Positions 44,201 through 52,243 of a DNA stretch of 64,000 nucleotides are shown here, piece by piece (position 1 is the stretch's first letter; each line of letters starts with the position of its first letter). The stretch is from positions 1 through 64,000 of the forward strand of contig MU858170.1 of assembly GCA_033297075.1 (NCBI GenBank), given 5' to 3'. A program made the translations under genes and the position numbers. Source of the stretch: Rhypophila decipiens. Taxonomy: Eukaryota; Ascomycota; Sordariomycetes; Sordariales; Naviculisporaceae. Under the pieces are notes generated by a model, which was given only the letters and a program-made list of their open reading frames with translations, had not been told where the DNA came from and did not search any database.

Positions 44201-46942
44201 CGTGTCTTGCAGGCCAAGGCGTTTGGCACTTTGCATCTGCAAAGGGTGTTTGCTCCAGAAGGTCTGACCTTTTTTATCTCACTTTCATCAGCCGTCAACA
44301 TGATCGGGTCGGCTGGACAAGCCAATTACAATGCCGCCAACTCGCTTCAAGATGCCCTGGCTCAGTTCGACAGGTCGTCCGACTGCTTTTACATGGCCCT
44401 CAACATCGGACTGATCGAGGACGCCACCGTCAACAGCGACGTCATCATCCAATCCGTGCAAAGACAGGGTCTGGTCACAATCTACCATGACGAGTTGGAT
44501 GCCTACTTTGCGTACTCGCTCAGTGCCGAGGCGAGGCAGGCCGGCTGCCACCAAGCCGTCATCGGTTTTACGCCCGAGAGCGTGGCCAGGACGTCAATCG
44601 TCAACGGCGCTGCCAAAACGCTCATGTTCACTCATGTCCACGAAGCCATCAAGCGACAGGCGGATGACGAGCATGTTGGCGGTGGCGGTGCCGTCAAGAC
44701 GTTTGCCGAATTTGTCGCTCAGACGCGTGACAGGGACGAGATCGAGGCCTTTGCTGGCCGGGCGATTGCAAACAAACTGGCCGATCTCATGCTAATTGAG
44801 CCCGAGGATGTCGAGCTCGATGAGTCCCTGAATGACTTTGGTCTGGATTCGCTGATTGCCATTGAGCTGCGCAACTGGATCATGCGAGAGCTCGGCTCGC
44901 CCATCCAGACTTCTGAGGTGCTCGGAAGCGAGAACATCTGGGCCCTCGCTCGCAAGGTGACATCACGGTCGCTGCTAGTCACGGGCGGCGGCGCCGACAG
45001 CGAAGACCCGGGAAGCACTGGGACGTCAACTCGCAGCAACAGCGAGGACATGGCCCCGATGACATCGTCCACGGTGCCCACATCAGTCCCCACGACGCCG
45101 AGCCGTACACCATCTCAGGAGCCACCGGCAGTCAAGGAAAGCCGCAAAAGCCAGAGACATCTCCCCATCCCAGATCTTGCCGAGACACTCAATATGCTGG
45201 CCGAATCACGCATGGCCATTTGCTCTCCCGAGGAGAAACAAGAAATTGAGCGTGTCCTAGACGACTTCCTTGCCACTGACGGCCCCCAACTGGTCGAGAC
45301 ATTGCGCACCAACCCGTCCAGCTCCGACGAGAGACTCGACTTCTACAACCACCACCTCCATCTCAAGCGCCGCGAGCCGTTGCAAGACCACGCCTTGTTC
45401 TTCATCGGCCACCTGACCGAGGACACCGTGCCAAGACACACCCAGGCCGAACGAGCCGCCATCATCACCGGCGCAGCAATGAGCTTCAAGCGCCGTCTCG
45501 AGAGCGGCTCACTGGAGCAGCACAAGCTCAACGACATTGTGCTCTGCATGGACACGCTGGGCTGGCTCTTCCACACCAACCAAGAACCCGGCCTCAAGAC
45601 CGACATCGCGCAAAAGTACTCGTCCAACAACAAGGTCGTGGTCATGCGCCAAGGCCATTTGTTCGAGATTGACGTCCATCCCGAAGATGACTATCCGGCA
45701 CTGGAGCGCGTCTTTTCGGATATTCTCGACGCTTCCAGTTCGTCCGACATGCCCACCGTCTCCGTCTTGACCACCAAGTCGCGGCATGAGTGGGCGGCCT
45801 TGCGCTCCCAAATCCAGTCTCTCTCGCCTTCCAATGCAGAGGCCCTGTCGGCACTCGAATCCTGCGCATTCATCGTCAGTCTGGACGACTCGTCCCCAGA
45901 AACCAGCTCAGAGCGATGCACTTCCATTTTGCTCAACGATTTGCATCTCTCCAACAGGTGGTTGGACAAGATGCTCGCCTTCACTGTTGCCTCCAATGGC
46001 GTCTCGTCCTTGCTAGGCGAGAATACCATGCTCGACGGCCTGTCGGCGAGGCAGCTGAGTGAGTACATGACGGACGAGATTTTGCGCACACCCACACCTT
46101 TTGCTTCTTCTCGGTCATCATCCTCGCCCATGTCTGAGATGGCGGTGTCAACTATTCGGCCACTCTCATTCACCACCACACCCTCGTTGATCCAAACCAT
46201 TGAAGAGCAAGTCCAGAAGAACCTAGCAACCTACCACCATATCGCATCATCAAGGGAATATTACCCTCAATTGAGCCGGGCATTCTTAGGGTCAAAGGGA
46301 ATGCGTTCCAAGGGCACTGTGCTGGTGGCTATTGCCATGGCGACACGGCTTTTCTTTGGCCAATACGAACCGCTCTGGGAGACGGTTACGCTTGCCAAAT
46401 ACGCAAAGGGTCGAATTGACTGGTTACAGACGCTCACGCCTGAGGTGGTTGAGTTTGTGGATGCCGCTTTGGCTTTGCAATCCGATTCTGAGTCCAGGCA
46501 AGAAGCACATCATCAGGTCAGCCTGAAGGATCTAGGCAAGAGATTAAAAGAAGTCAGCATCAGCCATGTGCAAAATCTTCAACGAGTAGCGGACGGGAGA
46601 GGATATGTGGAGGCGCTGTACGCGCTGATGGGGACTGCCCTAGCCTCAGCTGGAGAAAAAGAGGAAGACTTGCCCGAGCTGTTCCGGGCAGAGGTCTGGA
46701 GGCAGACCGATCGGCATTTGAGCCAGAAGCGGGCCAAGACGGATTGTCTCGGCAGTGGCGGGTACCTGAGGATGCAAGAGGGCGGGTTCTTGATGCCCAA
46801 TCCGGGCAGTCTGTTTATCCATTATGAGGTGCATCACAAGGATCCGTTGATTAATGTCACCGGTAGGAAAGAGGATGTCCAAAGGTTTGAGGAAACCTTG
46901 GTGAGGTGTTTGTGGACGGTGAGGAAGATTGTTGAGGGATGA
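38291..46942 (+). CDS. sdnO: Highly reducing PKS (KS-AT-DH-ER-KR-ACP) with C-terminal carnitine-acyltransferase-like domain
   Basis: Iterative PKS predicted to build the acyl side chain of the glycoside. One uninterrupted exon, 2,883 residues from the ATG at 38291 (MSSPIPLAVVGIG). KS: Cys178 in DTGCSGG (usual DTACSSS), His313, His352. AT: Ser625 in GHSSG. DH: His954 in RDHVVDGLIIFP and Asp1154. No CMeT domain; sdnL likely supplies it in trans. ER near 1530-1850 with an atypical nucleotide loop GAASEIGQ. KR: TYVVAGGLGDLG near 1860, Tyr2013. ACP: Ser2187 in GLDSL. From about 2280 a full-length choline/carnitine acyltransferase-like domain follows. At the position of its catalytic His (GEHSMMDG in carnitine acetyltransferase) it reads GENTMLDG, with Asn2578. 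The STS motif is replaced by CLGSGG. Confidence 0.93.
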   Translation: MSSPIPLAVVGIGCRFPGDATNPDKLWSLLAEGKSAWTRVPSDRWNEDAFLHPSPDDMNGTHNHLGGHFLQQDVGEFDAGFFNVLPGEAAAMDPQQRLLLETTYEAIESAGIPKESLSKSNTAVYMAIFTRDYDRNVYKDMMSVPKYHVTGTGDAILANRISYLFDLRGPSMTLDTGCSGGMAAVSHACQALRSGVSDVALAGAANLILSPDHMVGMSNLHMLNAEGKSFAFDDRGAGYGRGEGIATLVIKRLDDAIKANDPIRGIIREAAVNQDGHTAGITLPSGPAQEALERQVWATIGLDPTEVGYVEAHGTGTQAGDGAELEAISRVFCPPGREQPLVVGSIKSNIGHTECVSGLAALIKSILVLEKGAIPPNVNYETPKPGLSLETRKLRVPTTLQKWSQPGVPRVSVNSFGYGGTNAHAVLERAKPRQPGTEQEDKVPRLFTLSAANQTSLQDMAASLAGWVSNKENQTSSLLRDVSYTLSERRSIMPWRFWSVASDKQELVDALYEASRSTENVLKISSSEPPPKVTFVFTGQGAQWSGMGRELLVHPVFQESIAKSSKMLADLGASWDLVGEILRDNATSRLKEAELAQPATTAIQIALVDLISCLGVMPDSVVGHSSGEIAAAYAAQYLSHGQAIRAAYYRGFSSMIAQGKGLGKGGMLAVGEGEGAMAPYLARVTGGKAVIACQNSPKSVTLSGDDAAITELAEMLSKDDVFNRRLLVDTAYHSHHMEAAAAEYRAGLGDMEQHPHPGANIKMFSSVTGSLKTGQFDGDYWVSNLVGRVRFYDALQALCRHHDQTSTSAQSHRVFIEIGPHSALAGPLRQSIADVPGPIPYSYTSALVRGIPAVHSVLSMAGTLFSRGYTMDMSTLSNLSDSSSSPPSVIPNLPSYAWDHSKRHWHESRLSRDYRLRKHAYHDLLGLRMTETTPLRPVWRHMIGVEGLPWLRDHVVDGLIIFPGAGYMCMALQAAEQLMLDRGAKRTDISRMRLQNVAFLKGLVIPDSRARVEVQLVLDPIGGESKHSDTVGFSFSVTAYSQEDDQWTEHSRGSVLVDVSSPSQSKGFVSQATTTYAEATGPLSASILEHIIPEELYRSLRRGGNVYGPTFSGIQEFQVVGDQVALSTITIPDIASIMPAHHMQPHIIHPSTLDVLLHTTLPLVSRRLGVVGSVMPVRIGDLVIELHEGGPDSKADAKFAAVTNLTGSGFRSAEADMLVFPLSGGEKAQGTCAPVISVMGMELRSLASSETASDTTEAGAEGQVDNRDICYEMKWVMDERFLPAENLSLKVADLAPLPPLRLKFIAESGPGLSHALTQTITDMLPSVLASKGVAVTTPEPVATPWINSQPPTDQDPSSRSITIILDNGASPVLSAVDTPTFRKIVDLLQRPSNILWVSLSDDKDHRLNPQKHLITGVARTAHAENELLELVTVDVQETLVGEGTCDPLVEFLSELVTSFPTVGSSVAHGKEREYVYVDRNQVLVPRVIPSTPLNRQIQKSNETITGIESFVGIHARTPLKLDMSKDSESQGGVAAHAVFVEDVSHTQPLDQDHVEIEAKAFGVASSSHAIAEYAGVVIAVGSQAEVSSGLKIGDRVVAWAEASLTFASRPRLPASQVRLLPSHSSFSRGAALPASLMTAYHALVEIAQVKAGQTICIDGAASEIGQAALCVAKSIGAKILVAVSTSDEADLLQERFGLPMRDILPRESPFLRHQLNKLLGPRNGGGIDVVLACASSAVPSEIIKAQSPFGTSVQIGAGACIAASAVNGTVASLDLGSFLTQVGPTKASRLFDMVMEMVYRGLDLDPLRIATLPMSNLNEALKSAQRHQSMAKCVVEVVREATVKVARPSYIIPKLDADATYVVAGGLGDLGQRFLRLMAKAGACFLVTLSRTGAGEGQHETLERELQTLSPGSNSCSLLCLKCDVSNEINMRASLAEIKAAGLPPVRGVIQASLVLGDSTLDNMTAQDFDRVLQAKAFGTLHLQRVFAPEGLTFFISLSSAVNMIGSAGQANYNAANSLQDALAQFDRSSDCFYMALNIGLIEDATVNSDVIIQSVQRQGLVTIYHDELDAYFAYSLSAEARQAGCHQAVIGFTPESVARTSIVNGAAKTLMFTHVHEAIKRQADDEHVGGGGAVKTFAEFVAQTRDRDEIEAFAGRAIANKLADLMLIEPEDVELDESLNDFGLDSLIAIELRNWIMRELGSPIQTSEVLGSENIWALARKVTSRSLLVTGGGADSEDPGSTGTSTRSNSEDMAPMTSSTVPTSVPTTPSRTPSQEPPAVKESRKSQRHLPIPDLAETLNMLAESRMAICSPEEKQEIERVLDDFLATDGPQLVETLRTNPSSSDERLDFYNHHLHLKRREPLQDHALFFIGHLTEDTVPRHTQAERAAIITGAAMSFKRRLESGSLEQHKLNDIVLCMDTLGWLFHTNQEPGLKTDIAQKYSSNNKVVVMRQGHLFEIDVHPEDDYPALERVFSDILDASSSSDMPTVSVLTTKSRHEWAALRSQIQSLSPSNAEALSALESCAFIVSLDDSSPETSSERCTSILLNDLHLSNRWLDKMLAFTVASNGVSSLLGENTMLDGLSARQLSEYMTDEILRTPTPFASSRSSSSPMSEMAVSTIRPLSFTTTPSLIQTIEEQVQKNLATYHHIASSREYYPQLSRAFLGSKGMRSKGTVLVAIAMATRLFFGQYEPLWETVTLAKYAKGRIDWLQTLTPEVVEFVDAALALQSDSESRQEAHHQVSLKDLGKRLKEVSISHVQNLQRVADGRGYVEALYALMGTALASAGEKEEDLPELFRAEVWRQTDRHLSQKRAKTDCLGSGGYLRMQEGGFLMPNPGSLFIHYEVHHKDPLINVTGRKEDVQRFEETLVRCLWTVRKIVEG

Positions 46943-47324
46943 CGTCGTGACGACATCCTGAGTGGGCGGAACACGGGCAGCTGCTGACTAATGCCGGATC
47001 TCGGCGGGAAACATTTGTTTGTTTTGGTTTTGTTTGCGTCGCGCTTTCGTCTTTCAACTTTGTACCTGTTGGTCTGTGCATTCGCATGACCAACTCTCTT
47101 TTAGAGAGTTGGGCGCTAAATTGCCGGACAAGCCTAAAACCGCCGGACAATCTAGATTACATAGAAAATACTAGTAAATATGTTAGTAACTTGGTCTACA
47201 TGTTACAACCTGACACCTGGGTAGGTACAGACTGCAAGGCAGGACGCCTAACGGGGGTTGACAGTTGGAAAGGAGGTTGTACGCGGTAAGTACTGCAAGT
47301 AATGTCACTGATCAGGTTGCTCTA

Positions 47325-48916
47325 CACCTCCTCTAGGATAAATTTTCCCTAGTGCGTTACAGCCAAGCCGCCAAATCCAAATTGGGTATTTTCACCTTGT
47401 ACAATAAACAAGGGTTTAGAAACCAAATTTTCATGGGTCTTTTGTACACATGACCTCAGCCAAATGGGGAAATCTAAGTCAAGTTCAATAGTCAATATAA
47501 TCTCCTTGCCTCTCGATACATTTTTTCAGCCTTTCCACCATACTATGAGCCAGTCTAAGAATTAGATCACTAGGTACATGATTCCAAGCTTCATAAACCG
47601 CTTGCCGAAGCTCCTGTAAATCCAGCTCTTGAATATCATAATTATCCTCAATCCATGACTTCATCCACGGCCACAAATTCTCGATAGGGTTAAGGTCAGG
47701 GGACCAGGGTGGAAATCGTAAGACTGGCACGCCGGCGGCGTGTAGGGCTTGTGAAGTCATTCTCGATCGGTGAGAAGCAGCGTTGTCTTGTTGGAATAGG
47801 TAGTGCGGGCGTGTGGAAAACCAATTGCGAAGAAGAGGAACTATATAACGAATATATTTTTCTGAGTTTAATACCACCATATTCCTTTTCCCAAATAAAA
47901 CAAGGCCCTCTCTCACCCCCAGCAAAAGACCCCCAAAACATCCAAGCCTCTGGTTTGGACCTTTTTTTCACAGCAAAACCCCGTATCTTACGGGGGTCTT
48001 CACCAGGTAGAAGAATGGCCTGTTGTTTCCGCATAAAGGTTGCCTTGGCCCAGGTTTCGTCAGAGAAAAGGATGAATTCCCAGTCGACTGGCCGCAGTTC
48101 CAATTGACGGATTGCCCATTGAAGACGATCCTGTTTTGTTTCCTCAGTCAAGGGCACTCGTCTGGGCCGGACGACGACTTGGCCACCAATTTCTTGTAAG
48201 GCGCGGCGCAGAGCAACCTGTCCATGTTGCTTGAGTGGGGAGGGCAGGAAATACTGCCATCGGCATATGGGAATATACCGGTTCTTCCCAGACTGGATCC
48301 ATTCGGCCAATCGCTTCCGTTCGGGGGTCTTCACTTGTAGGGCCTTGTGGTGTTGCTTCTTTTTTTGTGGTGTGGCTGAGTTGTGGAGGGCATGTCTGAC
48401 TTGGTCAATTGAAAAGGGTGTTCGGCGGGCTATTTCGACTTGAGTAAGCCCGGCATACTTGTGAAGTGCTGTATTTGAAGACGTTGATCGCGGGAAATAT
48501 CGGGTTTTTTGGATCGCTTTTTTGGTGTTGTTGGATTGAGTAAATCGCTGATTGAGAGACCGCGAGAAATCGTTGTTGTTGAAGAAGAATTCGTTGTTGT
48601 TGATGAGGAAGAAATTGAACTGATTGAAGTCTGTTGACTGCCCTGTGAGTCGGAGCCAAAATCGGTTGTTTGACTGGCCATAGTGGGGTCAGTTTCCTGA
48701 GGTTCAGATGAATTAAGTGGGTGGTTACAGTGGAATTAGTGGGTGTTGCTTGGTGGTTTTTATTTCGAAGTCGCTTTTCTAGTATTTTCTATGTGATTGG
48801 TACATCTTTGTAAAATGGAGTCAGCGGCTGACTTTGGTTGGAAACCCATCGAATTTTGGCGGTGTTGGCCCCTGCTCATTGTAACGCGCTAGGGAAAATT
48901 AATCCCAGAGGAGGTG
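47325..48916 (-). mobile_element. Tc1/mariner-like DNA transposon
   Basis: About 1.59 kb, flanked by TA dinucleotides (47323-47324 and 48917-48918). Imperfect inverted terminal repeats start CACCTCCTCT at both ends, and about 34 of the first 38 positions match. Encodes a decayed DD34E transposase. Inserted at the inner edge of the left arm of the larger inverted-repeat element, so it arrived later. Confidence 0.88.
47485..48681 (-). pseudogene. Tc1-like transposase, two frameshifts
   Basis: DDE transposase of the Tc1 family. The catalytic Asp residues occur in FSDETW and FQQDNAASH, the Glu in NPIENLW, with 34 residues between the second Asp and the Glu (DD34E). The N-terminal helix-turn-helix region (DQRLQIQ, then YAGLTQVEIARR) is in a different frame from the start, implying a one-base loss near 48460. 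A second shift lies near 47875, after the FIWEKE segment. The protein as encoded is broken, so the copy is probably not autonomous. Confidence 0.85.
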
Positions 48917-48918
48917 TA

Positions 48919-49206
48919 GGTACACGTTCATTACAGCCAGATAGTTTCCTATATAGTAGGAAGGTGCTGCGTGTAACGATCGTGACATACCACACCACTA
49001 CGTAACATAGCCCAAAAGAGCAACTAGACTTGATTGGAAGATCCAATCAAGTAAATGGTATGTATAGTACGTATGAGGGTGTATAGGGTGGTTGTTCCTC
49101 TATACGATCCTCACACTGCGCACCTTCTGTCCGAGGGTTCTTGGACTCCTCACGCAAGCAATAAAGTTCATTGTCTACTATCTTGTTCAAGCTTACAAGC
49201 TCTTAG
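48919..49206. repeat. Internal part of the outer element, possible solo LTR fragment
   Basis: Non-coding stretch between the Tc1-like element and the right arm. A segment from 48972 (TGTAACGATCGTGAC) to about 49196 (ending CTTACA) has TGT...ACA ends and a sequence character like fungal Copia-type LTRs. No flanking duplication was found. An 11-bp inverted repeat around 49029-49053 lies within it. Low-confidence call. Confidence 0.3.
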
Positions 49207-49331
49207 TTAGAGCAACCTGATCAGTGACAGTACTTGCAGTACTTACCGCGTACAACCTCCTTTCCAACTGTCAACCCCCGTTAGGCGTCCTGCCTTGCAG
49301 CTTGTACCTACCCAGGTGTCAGGTTGTAACA

Positions 49332-50443
49332 CTGGCCAGTCGTTAGACTAGGCTAGATAACTACTAGTAAGCCATAAAAAAGTCAAAACAACTGAATTTA
49401 CAGCTATTTACAGCTATTTACAGCTATTGTAGAGCATTGTAGAGTAAAAGTCACTGCAATCTGGCGACTAATCTGATCGCCTTTGTACCTTCTCCAAATT
49501 TTAGCTTTTTGTGGCTTTTTTCTCCAAAAACAGGGTAAAAACAGCGCAAAAATAGAGCAAAACTCACTAGTCTGGAATTCAGAAAAAGCTGAATTCCAGA
49601 CTGGAGACCCGACCAGATTGGAGGTACATTGGCTACGTCCTACTTTTTCCGATTGTACCTATCTGACCAGATGGAATCTGGCCCAGAAAGCTCCGATCTG
49701 GGCCTCAAGCCAAGTATTGCTTTCTCTTTCGGCTGTACATATCGAGCGTTTTATCATGGAGATACCGTGAAGTGCATTGGTTTTTTTTTTTGGCTGTGTC
49801 GACGTATCGGTGACATTCGTGCTCATTGATGCATGCACATCACGATGCTTTCCAAGACTCCAGTAAGTGCCTTTTTACCAGCAGTTGGTCTCAGGTTAGT
49901 TTCTACTGCGTGTTTGTTTCACGGTCGCAATGCAATGAGCAGGAGTAAACAAAATATCACCGTTCTCGAACGGGGACGTCCTTCATGAAACGCTTAAGAA
50001 TTGTCTCATACCGAAATAGCAACCTGTTAAGGACTTACGAATACAAAAACGTGTCTGAAAGGTCTTTTTCAAGATAGAGCTAATATATCCTTTACAACTA
50101 TGTCCACGTTTAGACACAGCACATCATGGTAGGCTGTTGATATGATGGATCATAGCTCGGGGTGGGCGGTGACCACCTCGAAGACCCGTACCCCCTTTCA
50201 GGCATATGCCGTAAATCCCGGGTCCGTCACATGACATCCAGCTTGATATTGTGAACTGTCAGTGTTCCATGGCTCTCACTCCGCCGGGCACCAATTACTA
50301 CTCAGACTGTAAGCTTATTGCACACTCAATATCCTTTTTGATACATCTTCAGTTGTATACAACCAGTTAACGATTCATATAATACTCGATCCAAGAGCAA
50401 GTGTCCTTGAGCCAATCTCTTCTTCCTTCCGGAGGCTCCAACA
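49332..50443. other. Intergenic region upstream of sdnP
   Basis: 1.1 kb without a gene. Contains three tandem copies of a 10-mer (TTTACAGCTA) at 49397-49426 and a perfect 14-bp inverted repeat with a 6-base AAAAAG loop at 49569-49602. The left part may be further transposon debris. The right end should hold the sdnP promoter. Confidence 0.55.
49569..49602. repeat. Perfect 14-bp hairpin
   Basis: Arms AGTCTGGAATTCAG and CTGAATTCCAGACT with an AAAAAG loop. Possible transposon end or structured RNA; not followed by a T-run. Confidence 0.7.
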
Positions 50444-51321
50444 ATGGCATCGAAACAACCCTTCTCCACCGGCAACATGGCCAACGACAGCAGCGTATCA
50501 CAATCCACATTCCATGGCTTCAAATTCGTCTCTACGCCTTTGGAATTCCTCACCACCATCTGGCCATACCGCCATATCCTCTGGATAACCCCGATGCTTC
50601 TGTTCCTAGCACCACGGTTCTACAACACGCTCAAATCGACAGCATTCAGTCGAGCATACCACATGCCCTACCCCATTCTCGCCCTCCACGTCTTCATCTC
50701 TTTCGTGGATCTAGTGAAGTACCACACCCAAGTCTTTCTCGCCAACGGTAGCGTCCACTCAGCTTCCCGGATGGATCTGATCCTCTGCGTGATACAATGC
50801 TGGACAAGTCTCTACATCACGGCGCAGCACCACTTGCTCCCCAAAATTGCGATGGAGGTCACGAGGGCTACATTCCACTGCATGTCTGTCCAGAGGTTAT
50901 TTGCTACGGCCATGGCGATACATACCGGACACCCGCAATGGCATGAAGCGAGTATCATGTTGCTCAACAATTTTATTTGGGCTAGGGTACTCATTGGTTC
51001 TCGCATGGGGAGGTTTTCATGGAAACAGCGGTATGGAGTGGGGATTGTCGGAAGTCACCTGCTTGGCATGTGGAATGGGAGTTATCCCCATGGGATTGCT
51101 ATCTACTGCGGGTTGATGTTTGTGTTGTTGAATATCGATGGGTGGGCTAAAAGGCGTGACAAGTAAGTTTGCCTGTTTACTTTTTTGATTGAGTCTAAGG
51201 TCACTGATTGTCATCTAGCTTTGAGGCGCGTGCTTTGAGATATCTCGGGTTTGCTACACCTGTTGAGTGGTACATCAAAATGGGCATTGACCCTCCATCC
51301 AAGGAGGAAAAGAGGGAGTGA
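50444..51321 (+). CDS. sdnP: Multi-pass membrane protein of unknown function
   Basis: Two exons fit in frame (50444-51162, 51219-51321), giving 273 residues. Hydrophobic segments at about residues 40-60, 68-88, 105-128, 165-185 and 200-235 suggest five to six transmembrane helices, with a charged C-terminus (DPPSKEEKRE). His-rich loops (AQHHLLPK, HTGHPQWHEAS) and WNGSYPHG stand out. I recognise no Pfam-type signature. Pyr4-type terpene cyclases have similar size and topology, but I cannot show homology. By position it is sdnP, which earlier work left unassigned and suggested for a dehydration step (from memory). It could equally be a scaffold or transporter-like helper. Confidence 0.75.
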
Positions 51322-52243
51322 AGCTTGGCTACCGGGCGAGCAGAGAAGACCCGATAATGGCCTGAAAATGGCCTGTATCCTCAGCAGGTCCCGATGTGGG
51401 GAATATTCATACAGAAACGGGCTGAGCCGGGGTAACGAGTTCAGCTTATTTCACGAAGCCTTCTGTGCAATCTTTTTTGTTTACTTCCAGTCAATTAGAG
51501 TTATCTGCATATAGTGTCAAAGATCGAACATCATTCATCCTCTGTCAAGTTTTCGAGTAGTTTGGTGGAGAAAAGCAAGTAATGGGGTATTGTTGACGCA
51601 GTCCCCAATCGGGATGTTGCCGAGAAATTACCCAATTGGGAAGTTCCGCCAGCGCGGTTTTTGCCGGTCCGCAGCAACAAGCTGCCCAGCCGCGCCAAGA
51701 TGGCCATCATGGCTCTCAATAACAGGACAGTCCTTGCCGAGCCTTGCCGAGACGTCTGGATCTTGTTCCGCCCTATTCCTGCTGTTCCAAGGCACTTTGT
51801 CTGCCCATCTAACCCTTCTCATAGGGCGACGTTCGTGCTGACGATGGAATCAAATGCCACTAGATCCTTCAACACCAAAGAATGTCACCCGCCAACGGCA
51901 AAATAAGCATACGCACGGACATTTCGTACATTGTTGCCCAAAGCTGGACGTCCGGGACATGGTGATGCCGCAATGGAATCTCGGGGTTGCTTTCTTTACA
52001 CCTTTCTTAGTGTTGTTCTCGTGGATCACTTGGCGTCCAGGAAGGATTGCTCTCGCAGGATGTGGAAGTATATGCAATGGGACTAGCGAGCGGACTTTAG
52101 CAGATAATTACTAGTTGGCATTAAGATTAAAGTGCGACCAGAGCTGGCCGTTTTGTGTTGTTTGCTCGCGGCGAAATAGAAACCACAATGCGTTGTGTCT
52201 TTTGTGTGTACTTTTGTCATCCCAGTGAAACCAAGCGGCAAAA
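51322..52243. other. Intergenic region sdnP-sdnQ
   Basis: About 920 bp with the 3' end of sdnP and the presumed sdnQ promoter. No further gene or RNA recognised. Confidence 0.5.

Larger units (their letters stand above)
47201..49331. mobile_element. Inverted-repeat element with ~124-bp arms, interrupted by a Tc1-like transposon
   Basis: The left arm (47201-47324, begins TGTTACAACCTGACACC) and right arm (about 49207-49331) are near-perfect reverse complements. Without the inner transposon the element would be about 540 bp, consistent with a MITE or fold-back element. No clear target-site duplication outside the arms. It lies just after the PKS stop codon and separates it from sdnP. Confidence 0.75.
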
